This document shows, one piece after another, positions 22,936 through 35,580 of a stretch of 64,000 bases of DNA. Numbering within the stretch: position 1 is the first letter of the stretch; each line of letters starts with the position of its first letter. The position numbers were made by a program, and so were the translations under genes. This stretch comes from Panorpa germanica. Lineage: Eukaryota; Arthropoda; Insecta; Mecoptera; Panorpidae. Location of the stretch: NCBI GenBank assembly GCA_963678705.1, contig OY783203.1:24906535-24970534 (forward strand), given 5' to 3'. The notes under the pieces were generated by a model. The model searched no databases. It was not told where the DNA came from and saw only the letters and a list, made by a program, of their open reading frames with translations.

Positions 22936-25900
22936 CTATTTGTAGCAAAATAACATTTTCTTGATCTTCTCTGAAAGGAACAAATATTTTTTCGAATTGT
23001 ATTTTCTATACACAAAGTTGCATGAGAAGTTAATGTCTTGGACTAGCTTCAAGGTCTTAATTATTGTACGACGGATATGTTGCAACGATTCCTTTTCATA
23101 GAATCCAGGATATCCGCGTAGCAACTCTGAGAAAAATAATTAAGATAAAGATAGTTTTAGAAAAATACATGAACATAAACACATTACTTTTGCAGCATAA
23201 AGCACGACCTACTTCATTTAGGTTCTAAGCTACCTATTTTGTAATTTTTTTAGGGCGCCCTTTAATATTCTTTTTCGTATTTTTTCGACAATTTTTTTAC
23301 AGTGTAGAATTTTCTATTGTTAAAGGGCGTCTATAAAATATTATACAATAAGTATCTTAGAGTGAATGACATTTAAATTCAAGTTAATATGTAAAGAATT
23401 ACCCCAGTCGTATGGTTGGTGGAGAATTTCTAAGGCGAATCTGACAGCTGCGGCGGCCATCTTGGATGAGTTGTTTCCGCAAAATTCAATGTCGAGTGAG
23501 ATCACTTCCAGCAAGTATTTTGAGTATGTGTATACGAGCTAAAATTGTTAATAAAATGTATATTCTGCAAATATTTATTTCCTCTATTTATATGTTGCCA
23601 CTTCCGGTTGAGTGACCAAACCAATAACAATAAAGTACCTTACCGGAATGACGTATAAAGAAATTGGTCGGGAAAAATAATTTCAAATTTAAAATAGCTA
23701 TATCTTCATCAATTCCTTGATTTTTAAAAACTCATAAGAAAGATATGTATAAAACACATCTTTAAATGAAAGGTATTCTAAAATATAGATTAAAAACCCT
23801 GTTGTACCACTTATTGGTTATCCTCAACAGAAAACAATGCAATGGGCTTTTGTCCTCATTTTTTAGTGGTCGATTTTTCAATTGTTGATTGAAATTGATG
23901 TTAATAAATGTGTATTGGCGTGTCTATTTTATTAAATATTTAAATGTTGACAGAGATATAGCAATTAAAAATTTGAATTGTAGTTTTAGCGCTAGAAATG
24001 GTCGGCCATATTTGTATGACGTCAAATGAATTTTAACGTCAGTTATTTGTTGAGTAGGTCAGTGCTGTGGTAATGTTCTGTAGCTGTTGGTAGTCGAAAT
24101 AATCAAGTCAAGTCAAAGAATAATAAGTTTTTATTTTATTTAACCCTGTTACGGCAGACATAATATTGGAATTTTATTGTTCCTTGAAATAGCTGTAAAT
24201 AATATTTGCTATTTTGATATATAAATACATATAGCAGAGGTTTATGAGCTGTAAGGTTGGTAACCTATAAACTTATCAGAGTTCTCTCAAGAATATATCT
24301 CTTTTACGCTCTGTCATATAAAAGAGATAGCAACTAGCGGTAGTGATGTCACATGCATTTAGAATGTTGTACAATGTTAAATCCCTTTAATAATTAAAGA
24401 GATAAAATGACTTTTTTAATTGTTAATATCTCTTGAAATATAAGGAGTTATTAAAAAATATTGCGACTTTTGAAGCTCTAGTAACTAACTCTATCAATAT
24501 ATAGTACAATTTTATAGAAATTAAGACATAGGGCACAAGCCCATTAAATTACAAATTTTTAAATATATTTAAATGAATTGTTTTTACTTACAGTGGCTGA
24601 TGTTAACCTCAGTTTGAATATGTAGTAGGACAAGAATGTTATTGGATCGGGAAAATTGATGTAGAAGTTACAGGTCCTTAACACTGTTTTCTCAATATTG
24701 CGAATCTCCTCTTCTGTGCATACGTTCTTGCAGAGCTCTCTTAGCTCGGCGCAGGTAACGTCATGCGAATATACAGAAAGGTTCTTATGTGCCACCTACA
24801 TTATTTATAAGAAAAAGTTGGTTGGTGGTAAGATGTAATAAATTCCAGTTTACGTTAAAATTAAAATTATAACATAAGTTAATCATATCCCAAAAGTCCC
24901 GTTCTATCACATCCCCTTCTAAGATTTATATCCCCTAAAAAGGTATAGGTTTCATTATTTGATTAATTACAATGTGAACTCATTTTTTAGTGGTTGATTT
25001 TTAAATTGTTGATTGAAATTGATGTTAATAAATGTGTATTGGCGCGTCTATTTTATTAAATATCTAAATGTTGACGGAGATATAGCAATTAAAAGTTTGA
25101 ATTGTAGTTTTAGCGCTAGAGATGACGGCCATATTTATGACGTGAAAATGCATAAGAGAGGTCCATATAGCAGAGATTTATGAGCTGTAAGGTTGGTAAC
25201 CTGTAAATTTGTCAGAGTTCTGTCAAGAATATATCTCTTTTACGCTTTGTTATATAAAAGAGATAGCAACATAGCTGACGTGAGGTTACATGTCTTGCAA
25301 TATTCAACAACGTTGAATCCGTTTAATAATTAAAGAGACAAAATAACTTTTTTAATTGTTAATATATCCTAACATATAAGGAGTTATTCAAAAATAATTA
25401 AACATTTGAGTATCTAGTAACCCACTTTATCAATATATAGTACACTTTTATAGAAATTAAGACATAGGACACAAGACCATTGATTTCGCGTAAGAGCTAA
25501 TAAAAAAATTGCGAAACAATTTGGCAGCAAATCCTAAAATATTGTTTTATACATTATTAGCTCGTACCACCTCGATGGCCAATCATCTTTACATCAGTAT
25601 ACATCTTTAAGTCAGTTATATCAATCTATATTTAGGGGCCTATTTTGTAACTGCTCACCTTACGATTTTTCAAAGGCCTATAATTTCTAAACTAAGTTAT
25701 GTAAATGTACAAAAAACTATCAGAAGACCTTGAATAAAGAGCAAATGGATCCTATATTTTGGAACTGGCATAAGTAGCCTAATTTGTAAATTATAGGGCT
25801 TTGAAAAATCGTCAGAAGGTAACAGACGTCAGGTAAGCAGTTACAAAATAGGACTCTAAGTCTACATTTTGACTACTCTTGTATGCTTATAAGTACAGAT

Positions 25901-28900
25901 TTTTAAAATTAGACAGAAGCTTGAGAATTGCTTGGATATATGATTTCAACATCCTCTTATATTTTTTGAGTTGAATCTCATATAGCTCCATTACAATTTA
26001 GAAATCAAATTCTGAGTGATAAGTCAAATGTGTAACTTATTTGAAATTCTTAATTATTGAGAAACTCTTACTGGATTAAAAAGGATACACCCATTTTAAT
26101 AAATAACCAGTGGAGATTAAGCCATCTAAACATTCAAAGGAATTCTAATTCTCCTACTTTTTCCATTACATTTGGCTTCGTAATTAAAACCGTGGATCTA
26201 TATCTGGATCTATATTATATATTACCACTAAATTAATATCGAAGGAATTTAGATATTCTATTAATAATGAAAACTTTAAAAATCAACAGTTTAGAGTTAG
26301 CGTTAGAAACTTATAAAAATTTGACTAATAATGATACTAACGGATTTCCTTAGTGTGCTAAGAAATTTAAATTCAAATAACTATAAAGCAAACAACCTAC
26401 ATAACCTACAAAATTAAGGAACTTTACATCAATTTAATCTCAAAAATATGAAATAAAAATTGGATACCAGAACATAATGCAATAGCAGGGAACGCAAATT
26501 ACTGATAAATTAACAAAATAATCTATTTATTTGTATAGGGAGACGAATATAAACATTAGTGCGTATGAACTTTTTAGTGTAACAAAAACATCAAACCATA
26601 ATTTGTAGAACGAAATATATAAATAAATGCCAGGTAATAAAGGAAATTTAATAAGAGATAGATGGTTCAAATATGAACTTCGCAAATTCATTTCAACTAT
26701 AATTAGAATTAACACCCACTGCAAAAAGGTTGCACGTTTCACGTTTGCAAAATTAACATTAAACTGGACCGTTGGATCATATTATATTCGATTGTAAAAT
26801 AATAGTGTTCAAAGTGATAAATTTAATAAGAAAATTAAAATTATATCCAAAACGTTCCCAGTTAATTAATACTAAATATCTTTCAGGTGATTATACATTA
26901 ATAAGTGAACTGCATATTTAATTTTATAGAAAATGCTAAAACAGCAGTAAGTAACGGTATTACTGTTACAAAAACATTAAGTGAATTTTAAATGTATTTG
27001 AAATTCCTCTATATTATAAATTGAGAAATCTAACACTTTCGGAATATGATAAATATAAAAGACATATGAATCTTATAAAGTTAATTTTTTTTATGTAATT
27101 ATATTAAATGATATAAAAGTTAAGTTAAACATTTGATGCACCAACAAAATAAATAAAAAAAAAAAAAAAAAGTAACATTGTAATGGAAGTGTTTTCTAAT
27201 TTTAAGTTTGTAAATTTGTCTGAGAATAATTGCGTTAATCATTTACTTTAGTACATTCACAATTCTTAATCATGAATACAATAGTCGCGACAGTTTAACT
27301 CTTAGATGCAGTTATAAGAAAACATTCCGTTACCATAAAAGTCTTTTACACTCGTTTCTTTCTCAAATTCAACTTACCCACATGCATACAATTCCCACCA
27401 ATTGGACCTGGTCGAGTGGATAATTCAACTGAATCACAATGTCGAACATCCTTAAGGCACTGAAAAAAGCTGCAATGTTTGACCGCCAAGTTTTCTAGAA
27501 TAAAGAATAAATATAACTAGTACCAAATTTCTGTATTATTTCCCTTTCTGTTCTATACATTTTGAAAGAGATGGGCAAAATAGCTAATAAGTAATATATT
27601 TTATATTAAAGGTAATTTCTTATTGTTAAATAAATTTGTGTTTAGAGAGATACATACACATATGTTGTAAGAAAATAGCTTTTTACACTGAAATACTATA
27701 TATTTCTAATGCTCATTTATATCAGACGTTTTCCTGAAATAAATAGTTGTCTGCAACATATGAAAGTGAATCACAACATCGTCGTCCAGTTTATCATCTT
27801 TAGGCATCTTTAAATATTAATAATATTGATATTTGTGAAAAAATGACATGCTGATGAAGTTATATTCATTTTCATTATTAACAATACATTTCAAAGCGAT
27901 CTCTAATCTGAGTATCGCACAGTATTGTAAGGAAGCGCTATTAGACAGTAACAGAGGCGGTAGGCACTGGCGTAGCTAGGTATGGGCCAGTCGGTGCTGG
28001 GCACCGGGGCCCTCAAGTTCAGACCCTGACCAGCAAACCTCATATTGTACTAGCTAAAAATTCTCCCACCTTTGGAATGTAAATAAAATAGGGTGCAACA
28101 CGACTTTAAGGTAGTACTGTCGGTCAGAGAGTTACCGTTTAATATTTTCTAAAATTTGGCATATTAAATTTTAGAAAAACTGCAGAGAACCAGTAAAAAG
28201 ATATTGAACTTTGAATTTTTTAATTTAACATTGAGGCTTATGAGAAATCACAGTTTTTATTTCATTTTATAAAAAGAACAGTTTAGATTTAGATTTATCG
28301 AAGGTAGACCGGCTAAGCATTGTTGTGAGGTATGCAGTAATAACCGGTGGCCGTATTCCTGAGTCTTGCGAACAATGATCGTGATCGAACAGATCTGATT
28401 TACATGAGTGAAACATTTTATGAATTACTTTTAAAAGATTATTGATTTAAAAAAATGTGTGGGTCAAGGTTATGATGGAGCGGTGTGTATAATGGTGTAC
28501 AAAAACAAATTAAGGATATCCAACCTAACGCGGAGTACATACATTGCGCCACTCATAATTTAAATTTGATAGTAAATGATGCTGTTAGCACTTGTATCGA
28601 ATTACACATTTTTTTCGCAACGTTGTAAGATTTGTATAATTTTTTCGGAAATTGCATCAAAAGTCGGGATCTGCTGTCAAAATTCATTGGCGAATCGGAC
28701 ATCTCTCTAAAAAAAACTAAATTTTTATAAAAGTATTTTTATACTTATCTGCACCGAAAGTTTAAATCTATACTCCGTTTTGCGGAACGAATGTGCCTTT
28801 TTACTCTTATGATAAAATAAATGAAATAGTTTGACATTGCACTAACCTCCCCAAACAGTGGCAGAAATTTAAAATTTCGGTTACAAATATGGCAAGCTTA

Positions 28901-30904
28901 TTTGCTGTTGGCAGGGTGAAGAGCTGACGATAAACTAGTAGTTCTGTACCTTTAAGGTATTATCAGACTTGATAAAACCCAAACAGTTTAGCTAGGGCCC
29001 CAGTTTCTTTTTGCACCGGGGCCCTTGGTTACCTAGCTACGCCACTGGCGGTAGGCACAGTGGATGTACGGCCAGGACCCACAAAAAGAAAAGGATCTCA
29101 ACAGAAAGGTAAATGTGAATAGATATCGTTGAATTTGCCATGAGACCATGAAACAGTTGTCATTTCATGAGCTGGAGCAGCTTGATGTGCTCATACGACT
29201 GGCAGAGAAACTTTTTGGGTTGCATACTATTTGAGTTTGAATTAGTAGTTGTTAGTATATTAACTTGCCTCTATAATAAGAAGCCAATTCACTATAATTG
29301 CCCGACTTGAGATTGACACAGTGGTCATTTTCTTCAGTGAAAATGTGTAAGATTTATTCCACAACTTCTCACGCTCCAGCAGATAGACGATGTTGTTCTC
29401 TAAGTAGGGTTGGTTGTATAAAACCGAATGAGGGGCTGCAAGAATTTTGGTATATTAGCATAACATTCCTTTACTAACCTTCAAATCAAAACATATTTAA
29501 TTATAATTATTTTTCACATTTATCATCAAAGGAAAGGCATCACTCTTACCTTTCTTACAATATCACAAATATAAAAAATAACGTTGTAACTTCAGTTTCC
29601 GTAAATGATCACATTTTGGTAATGGGCTTGTGTCCTCATTTTTTAGTGGTCGATTATCCAATTGTTGATTGAAATTGATGTTAATAAATGTGTATTGGCG
29701 TGTCTATTTTATTAAATATCTAAATATTGACAGAGATATAGCAATTAAAAGTTTGAATTGTAGTTTTAGAGCTAGAAATGGTCGGCCATATTTGTATGAC
29801 GTGAAATGCAATTTAACGTCAGTTATTTGTTGAGTAGGTCAGTGCTGTGGTAATGTTCTGTAGCTGTTGGTAGTCAAATAATCAAGTCAAATCAAAGAAT
29901 AATAAGTTTTTATTTTATTTAACCCTGCTAAGGCAGACATAATATTGAAATTTGATTGTTACTTGAAATAGCTGTAAATAATATTTGATATTTTGATATA
30001 TAAATACATATAGCAGAGATTTATGATCGGTAAGGTTGGTAGCTTTACACAAGGATTGTGATGTCACATGCACTTGGAATGTGTACAACGTTGAATCCCT
30101 TTAATAATTAAAGCGAAAAAATGATTTTTTTAATTGTTAATATCTCCTAACATATAAGGAGTTATTGAAAAATAATTGAACATTTGAGGATCTAGTAACC
30201 CACTTTATCAATATATAGTACACTTTTATAGAAATTAAGACATAGGACACAAGCCCATTCTTCAAAAGAACAAAAGTAAGAGTAGGCAATCCATGTATTG
30301 AACACTGTTTAATAATACGTGCTATTTTGCTATTATGTAACTAACCTGGTGTCTCATTTGGGTCAGCATTAATATAACCTCTTTGTTCCTCAGTTTTCCT
30401 AATTTTTGACGTCTTACATAACTGTGATACATCAGTAGGATTAGTTTGCTTTACTGGTAAAGTGATATTCCTTGAAATGGTATACTCAGTCTTCTTTATC
30501 GTGGGACTCACAGCTGCTCTGAACGTGCCCCTGCGCTGCATCTTAGGCTGAGCTGCAACCGTAGCATCGTGAATACGTCGTATAATTCCTTTAGGCTTAT
30601 TTGGATTTACTAGTACTGCTGCTTTGGTTTCTTTCTTTTGCTTTCCATCATCTGCACTTTCTGCAGCAATATGATTCCTCACTGGTTGTTCACCTGAACT
30701 ATTTGCGATTTTCTGGTTCCGATTTGTTAAGGCAGCAATCCGCGGTGCAGGTGCAGGAAGTTTAAATTTTGGCGGTCTGAGTAATGACTTGTGTGGTTTG
30801 TGGGTTACCTTCATTACACTATTTTCCTTATCACTTTCTAGTGACTCCCTCGGTACAGTCATGTTTAGTTGATTGTTATAATCATTTACAGATTGGTTAG
30901 CCAT
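22936..30904 (-). CDS. Divergent mitotic (A/B-type) cyclin
   Basis: Six coding exons: 30904-30346, 29435-29269, 27494-27378, 24795-24592, 23538-23403 and 23126-22936. They join in frame to 457 residues. Cyclins activate CDK kinases at the G2/M transition. Residues 1-186 are a basic, disordered N-terminal region with a PRIAALTNRN motif resembling, but not matching, a destruction box. The first cyclin fold begins at SSRAIIVNWL, which corresponds to MRAILVDWL of cyclin A: Arg and Trp are kept, Met and one Leu changed. Next come MFDIVIQLNYPLDQVQLVGI and AHKNLS, where the CDK-contacting Lys is kept but the usual Glu pair is lost. In RNIEKTVL the partner Glu is kept. The C-terminal fold includes YLLEVISLD and SKMAAAAVRFAL. 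The intron after exon 2 uses a GC donor (GAG/GCAAGT), the only site that keeps the frame. The ATG lies 30 bases after an acceptor at 30935, so a 5' UTR exon exists upstream. Confidence 0.88.
23225..23345. repeat. Small inverted-repeat element in a cyclin intron
   Basis: AGGGCGCCCTTTAA near 23254 is mirrored by TTAAAGGGCGTCT near 23322, about 55 bases apart. It is probably a short MITE; boundaries are uncertain. Confidence 0.45.
23841..24545 (+). mobile_element. MITE family M, copy 1 (cyclin intron)
   Basis: About 705 bp, from AATGGGCTTTTGTCCTC to GGGCACAAGCCCATT. The termini are inverted repeats of about 15 bases. The inside is non-coding, with a TTGATTGAAATTGATG block on the left and an ATCAATATATAGTACA block on the right, shared by all copies. 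It ends only 46 bases from the donor of cyclin exon 4. Confidence 0.85.
24971..25481 (+). mobile_element. MITE family M, copy 2 (cyclin intron)
   Basis: About 511 bp in the same orientation as copy 1. The left terminal repeat has lost several bases (AATGTGAACTCATTTT) and the right end reads AGGACACAAGACCATT. An internal segment near 25150 is also deleted relative to copy 1. Confidence 0.8.
25631..25861. mobile_element. Short TIR element (Harbinger-like MITE) in a cyclin intron
   Basis: The ends TTAGGGGCCTATTTTGTAAC and GTTACAAAATAGGACTCTAA are inverted repeats. A second mirrored block, GATTTTTCAAAGGCCTATAA against TTATAGGGCTTTGAAAAATC, extends them to about 70 bases with an indel. The TTA/TAA ends fit a 3-bp target duplication, but that is inference. 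Confidence 0.65.
26097..27172 (+). mobile_element. Non-LTR retrotransposon 3' end with RNase H remnant
   Basis: In shifted frames the segment reads WIPEHNAIAGN followed by DKLTK, the typical end of a LINE-encoded RNase H domain. Next comes IRDRWFKYELRKFISTIIR and then GPLDHIIFDCK, the usual C-terminal Cys/His region. It ends in a poly(A) tail at 27151-27172. The copy is 5'-truncated with many stops, and sits in the intron between cyclin exons 3 and 4, in antisense to the gene. Confidence 0.7.
27965..29047 (+). mobile_element. hAT-type element, internally deleted (cyclin intron)
   Basis: The ends CACTGGCGTAGCTAGG and CCTAGCTACGCCACTG are inverted repeats with one mismatch. They are flanked by a perfect 8-bp target duplication GCGGTAGG (27957-27964 and 29048-29055). 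Inside, at 28455-28630, a frame-shifted remnant reads VGQGYDGA, then NGVQKQIKDIQPNAEYIHC and HNLNLIVNDAVS. This is a stretch typical of hAT transposases of the ZMYM1-like group. It is in antisense to the cyclin gene. Confidence 0.88.
29621..30259 (+). mobile_element. MITE family M, copy 3 (cyclin intron)
   Basis: 639 bp with perfect-looking ends AATGGGCTTGTGTCCT and GGACACAAGCCCATT. Same orientation as copies 1, 2 and 4. It stops 86 bases from the donor of cyclin exon 1. Confidence 0.88.
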
Positions 30905-30934
30905 TGTCCAGCAATGATAGTTGAATGTTGTGTT

Positions 30935-32017
30935 CTAAAACATATATTGAAAATATCTATATATTCAAAACATAAACAAAAGATAATGAAATAAACATTT
31001 GAACAAGATGTATAAAATAATTCTCGTATTCCTATAACTTGTAAACATAGCATGCTGTTTAAAAATGATGACAATATCTTTTTCACTAATATTATGGTTT
31101 CTTTTTTTAATGAACATAAATAATAACAAAATTATATTTACTAATTAAAGGAAATAATTACTATTAGTTTAGTAAGTTTAAAAATTATTCGTCTATATGT
31201 TTTATTTTACTTACTCAAAATTATAGAAGAGACATTCTTTAATGATATCTGACTGATAACTGAACTGTTCTGGGTTCTGACGGTTGTTTGTTGCTGTGGT
31301 TGCTGCACTCAGTACAACACGCTACTATATCTATTGTTTATTGTCTTTTGTTCATATAATGTGCTTAACAACTATTATCAAAATAGTAACATTATAAAAT
31401 AAAAAACACAGATAGCAAGTCTGCATGATGCTGTTCTGTTTCAACCATATTTGAATCGGTTACTTCAATTTTAAGTTTAATGTGTCATTACTTTATTCAC
31501 GTTCTTCCCAATACAGATATTTACAAAATAATTTATAATCATAAACATAAATTGTACATACACATTAATCCTATTATATTCATTATATGTATTATATACT
31601 CAATTCCAAATTTGTCTAAGCGACATACTGGGCGAAAAATAAATTCTTTACTCAGTGTTAGCAACCATACTATAATTACATTTGACATACTACTATAATC
31701 GAATATACATATATTTATTTCAAAATGGTTTTCATTTGCCGCCAAAATGATGACTGTTGATAGAGTAGGGTACATTTTAAATTTTGTTGAAAATAAAATA
31801 ATAAAAGAAAATTTACCGAAAAAAAAATGTGGCCATGCACTTAAGTAGTTCTTAAATCCAAAACTGAAAATAAAAATATTTTAAATATGAATATTAATCC
31901 TTAAATAAATAATAACGAACCAAATTTACACTAGATATTTAAATGCGATTTGTACTCGCGCCTTGATCTGAACTAATCACGGCCAGTATTCATATTTTCA
32001 ATAATTTGTTGTCTTTC
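30935..32017. other. Cyclin upstream region
   Basis: The acceptor at 30935-30936 on the minus strand shows that the cyclin transcript starts further right, probably within 31200-31350, but I cannot fix the first exon. The rest is AT-rich, with no other gene. Confidence 0.4.
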
Positions 32018-32625
32018 AATGGGCTTGTGTCCTCATTTTTTAGTGGTCGATTTTTCAATTTTTGATTGAAATTGATGTTAATAAATGTGTATTGGCGTGT
32101 CTATTTTATTAAATATCTAAATATTGACGGAGATATAGCAATTAAAAGTTTAAATTGCAGTTTTAGCGCTAGAAGTGGTCGGCCATATTTGTATGACGTG
32201 AAATGCATTTTAACGTCAGTTATTTGTTGAGTAGGCTGTGGTAATGTTTTGTAGTTGTCAAATAATCAAGACAAATCAAAGAATAATAAGTTTTTGTTTT
32301 ATTTAACTCTGCTAAGGCAGACATAATTTTGAAATTTGATTGTGCCTTGAAATAGCTGTAAATAATATTTGATATTTTGATATATAAATACATACTGCAG
32401 AGATTTAAAATCTGTAAGGTTGGTAACCTTACACAAGGATTGACGGATTGAAGACGTTGAATCCCATTAATAATTAAAGAGACAAAATGACTTTTTTAAT
32501 TGTTAATATCTCTTAATATATAAGGAGTTATTAAAAAATAATTGAACATTTGAGGTTCTAGTAACCCACTTTATCAATATATAGTACACTTTTATAGAAA
32601 TTAAGACATAGGACACAAGCCCATT
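32018..32625 (+). mobile_element. MITE family M, copy 4
   Basis: 608 bp, ends AATGGGCTTGTGTCC and GGACACAAGCCCATT, upstream of the cyclin gene and in the same orientation as the three intronic copies. It lacks part of the middle block seen in copies 1 and 3. Confidence 0.88.
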
Positions 32626-34211
32626 GAACTCTTAATTCAACAATTTCATCATATATCATTTATAAACAGTTAACCATTATTTAATGCGATCAAATTAAAT
32701 TTGACGATTTTTTTTTCAAATTTACTATAATTTTACGGGTCTGCCACAATAATCCCACTCTCTGGAGTTGCTAACACTGCATTTATCCTCGGACAAAATC
32801 CTGGACAAAGATGTAACATGTTACCCTCCAACATGTTTTTCTAAAAACAATTAAGGCTTTATAACCGGAAGGTAGCCCTTATCCCTTGAACTGTATTATA
32901 AGACATTTCTGGATATTAAAAATGGCATATAGAGGCTCGGTCAAAGGCAAAGGCCTATTGTTTACGTACCTTTACTTCATACGTGCGCTTTCTTGTTGCT
33001 TGCATTTAAACAAGGCGAGGCTCTGTTCACGGAGCTACAACGTCGCATTTGCTTAGTGTCAAGCAAACGTCATGCAACCTGAGCTGCACATGTCATAGCT
33101 CTAGCGTACTGCACTACGCATAGACGTAATATTCTTTTTAAAATGACAGATCCGGCAGTCAATTTCATATTATTGAACGACAGTCATTCTGTATACTGAT
33201 TGAAATACTGAATCATAACTCTCTTGCAGCAAGAAATAATCTGCGGTTAATGTCCTTTCGAAGTATGGATGAAGCATATACATTTTACGTCTGATTCGCC
33301 GTGTTCTCATAAAAGCGTATGCTATAATCACTTAACATTTTCCTAATGAAAAAACCTGCTTTCTCAATGCTAACCTTAGTGAAATGACCCTATTTACAGC
33401 TTGCATGAAGCTTGTATGACGTTACGTGTGGAACTGAGACTCAGCTTGCATGCATCCTACAAATGAAGCTGTCGTGCACAGTAGCCCTCATACGATAACG
33501 GATAACTACTTGTGCTGTATGTATGTGTTAGCTCAATTATACGTGAAATTATTTTATTATTCGTGCACAAAGCACTTTTCGAATTTTAACGATTACTAAG
33601 CAGAACAGCGGAACCTAAGCTCGCTAATAATTCGTCTACAATGCGACACTAGCGGTTGATGTATAGTACCTTTATATTCCACCGGTAAAATAGGTACCTA
33701 ATAATTCGGTTCTGATATTGAATAACGATTTAAGTGTGTGCTCAAACCAACATGATGAATCGTTTCAACCTCTTTAGGATTCAAGTTCAACCCCGGACTA
33801 CCACCATATTTTCTGAGTGTAGTTGCTATCAAAATTAATTTGAATAAATACACACACACATACGAGACCACGATAGCAAAAATACTCGGTAATTGGACTC
33901 ATCAGCATCAGAAAGAGCAAAATATTAAATAAATATAGTGTAAAAAATGATTAAATAATCATTAATAATAAGGATTTAGGCTTGATAACTTTTTATTCAT
34001 TTTTATCTAATATTCAGTCAAGAACAAAAGATATATATTAGTAAAAGTTATATATTGCTAATATTTTAGGAGTAAATTTTATTTCCTTCATCCTATAGAA
34101 TGAGCTTGTGAACCATGACTTAATTTCTATAAACCCTCAAATGTACAATTGTATTTTAATAACTCGCTATATTTCAGGACATATTAACAATAAAACAAGT
34201 AACTTTCTCTA
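32626..34211. other. Intergenic stretch
   Basis: No gene seen. The GC content is slightly higher at 32930-33500, but no long frame exists. Near 34100-34140 a reverse-oriented scrap resembles the right end of MITE family M (GACTTAATTTCTATAA). Confidence 0.4.
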
Positions 34212-34215
34212 TTAA

Positions 34216-34970
34216 GGAGGTACAGGAAGTTAACGTAAATGATGAAAACGTTGTGAAATTTGGAGGGTCGATACAAATAGTTAAAATACATGCTGTTTCA
34301 AAATTTTAAAGACCTAGGGTTATTAGTTTTTTTTTTTATACATGATTAAAAATAGTCATTTTCCATACAAATCATAATTTTTACCTCAATTTCACCACAT
34401 AATATAACTTTTAACTATAAAAAAATGGTGACACAGCTATCAAAAAATAGGTGTATATAAAATAATCTTTTCTGTAACTATTGCAAAAAGAAAATTATCA
34501 AAAGGATACCTATTTACGAAAATATTTAAATAGAACCTTTAAGAAACAGTAAATGTAGTTTATAAGCCGACAACGTTGCAAATGCTAATTTGAGCGGGAA
34601 ATTCAAAATCGGAATAAATGTTATATAAAATATAACAATTTATTAATCAATGAACCAAATCACGCATGCGTCAACACACGTAAATTTGCAGCGTTGCAAA
34701 ATTTATTATTCCTTTTTCAAAATATTTAATTTGTATTTAAATTGAATTAATATAAATTTGATATTAATTACAAGTAATTTTTCATTTATTTAACTATTAT
34801 ATGCATAAAAAAATCATTTTAACTAGCAAGTAGCAGTTTAATAGGGAATTGAAAAATTAATTTTCAAAGATACAGTCCCAATATTTGCTCGTCCCTCATG
34901 TACTTCGTATTTTGCATTTCGTATTACCGAGAGATAAACTTTTTGCATTGACGGTACGTCTTGTACCTCC
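34216..34970. mobile_element. Non-autonomous TTAA-type element (deletion derivative)
   Basis: The ends GGAGGTACAGGA and TCTTGTACCTCC are inverted repeats, flanked by TTAA on both sides (34212-34215 and 34971-34974). The left about 230 bases match the left end of the larger element at 40888-44061, and the right about 390 bases match its right end. The transposase region is absent. It is therefore an internally deleted relative of that element. Confidence 0.75.
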
Positions 34971-34974
34971 TTAA

Positions 34975-35295
34975 ATATTTAAAGGGATCTAAAGTTATAT
35001 CCACTAATTTGCCATCTTTTTTATACAACAGAGAAATATACGAGCGTGTGTGTGTGAATTGTAATTTACTACTAACAACTGAGTTATGCTTCCCATTAAG
35101 TTTTATATTACCATGGTTGTGAAAAAGAAAAAATTATCTCGATTACTCAGAAACGTTTTACGCAGAGCTAAAACATGCAGCACAATAGTTCCGTCAATTT
35201 TTGAATATTTAAAAAAATAAAAACAACAGTGTTCAAAGTTAATTTTTTTTGTGCTACCTTCTCAGTTAGTATTGTCGCCAGGATTTTTAAAAACG
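34975..35295. other. Intergenic stretch
   Basis: AT-rich, no gene or family match seen. Confidence 0.35.
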
Positions 35296-35580
35296 TGCTT
35301 ACATTTGAGGCGACTGATTGCAAACCTTTCTCCGAATCTGCTTGAACCGAATGAGAATGCAACTGTGTTGTTAGTGAGAGAACGCACGTGTATATGAGTG
35401 AGAGAACACACACGGAACGAATGAAACTAAACTGATTTGATATTGGTTTTGAGCACGTTTTGAGAGTCCATGTTTCTTGATCGCAGAGCAATTACATTGC
35501 ATGCCTTTGATGGTGACATCATGAGCAGAGATCGTTTTCGTTGGAAACTTCGTCGCGCGACTAGTTTGCAATCAGTCAAC
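35296..35580. repeat. Dispersed repeat X, single arm
   Basis: Shares ACTGTGTTGTTAGTGA, AGAGAACGCACGTGTATA and AATGAAACTAAACTG with 55495-55650, and in reverse complement with 57120-57285. At those two places the arms form an inverted pair, so here only one arm of the element is seen, followed by unrelated sequence. Confidence 0.6.
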
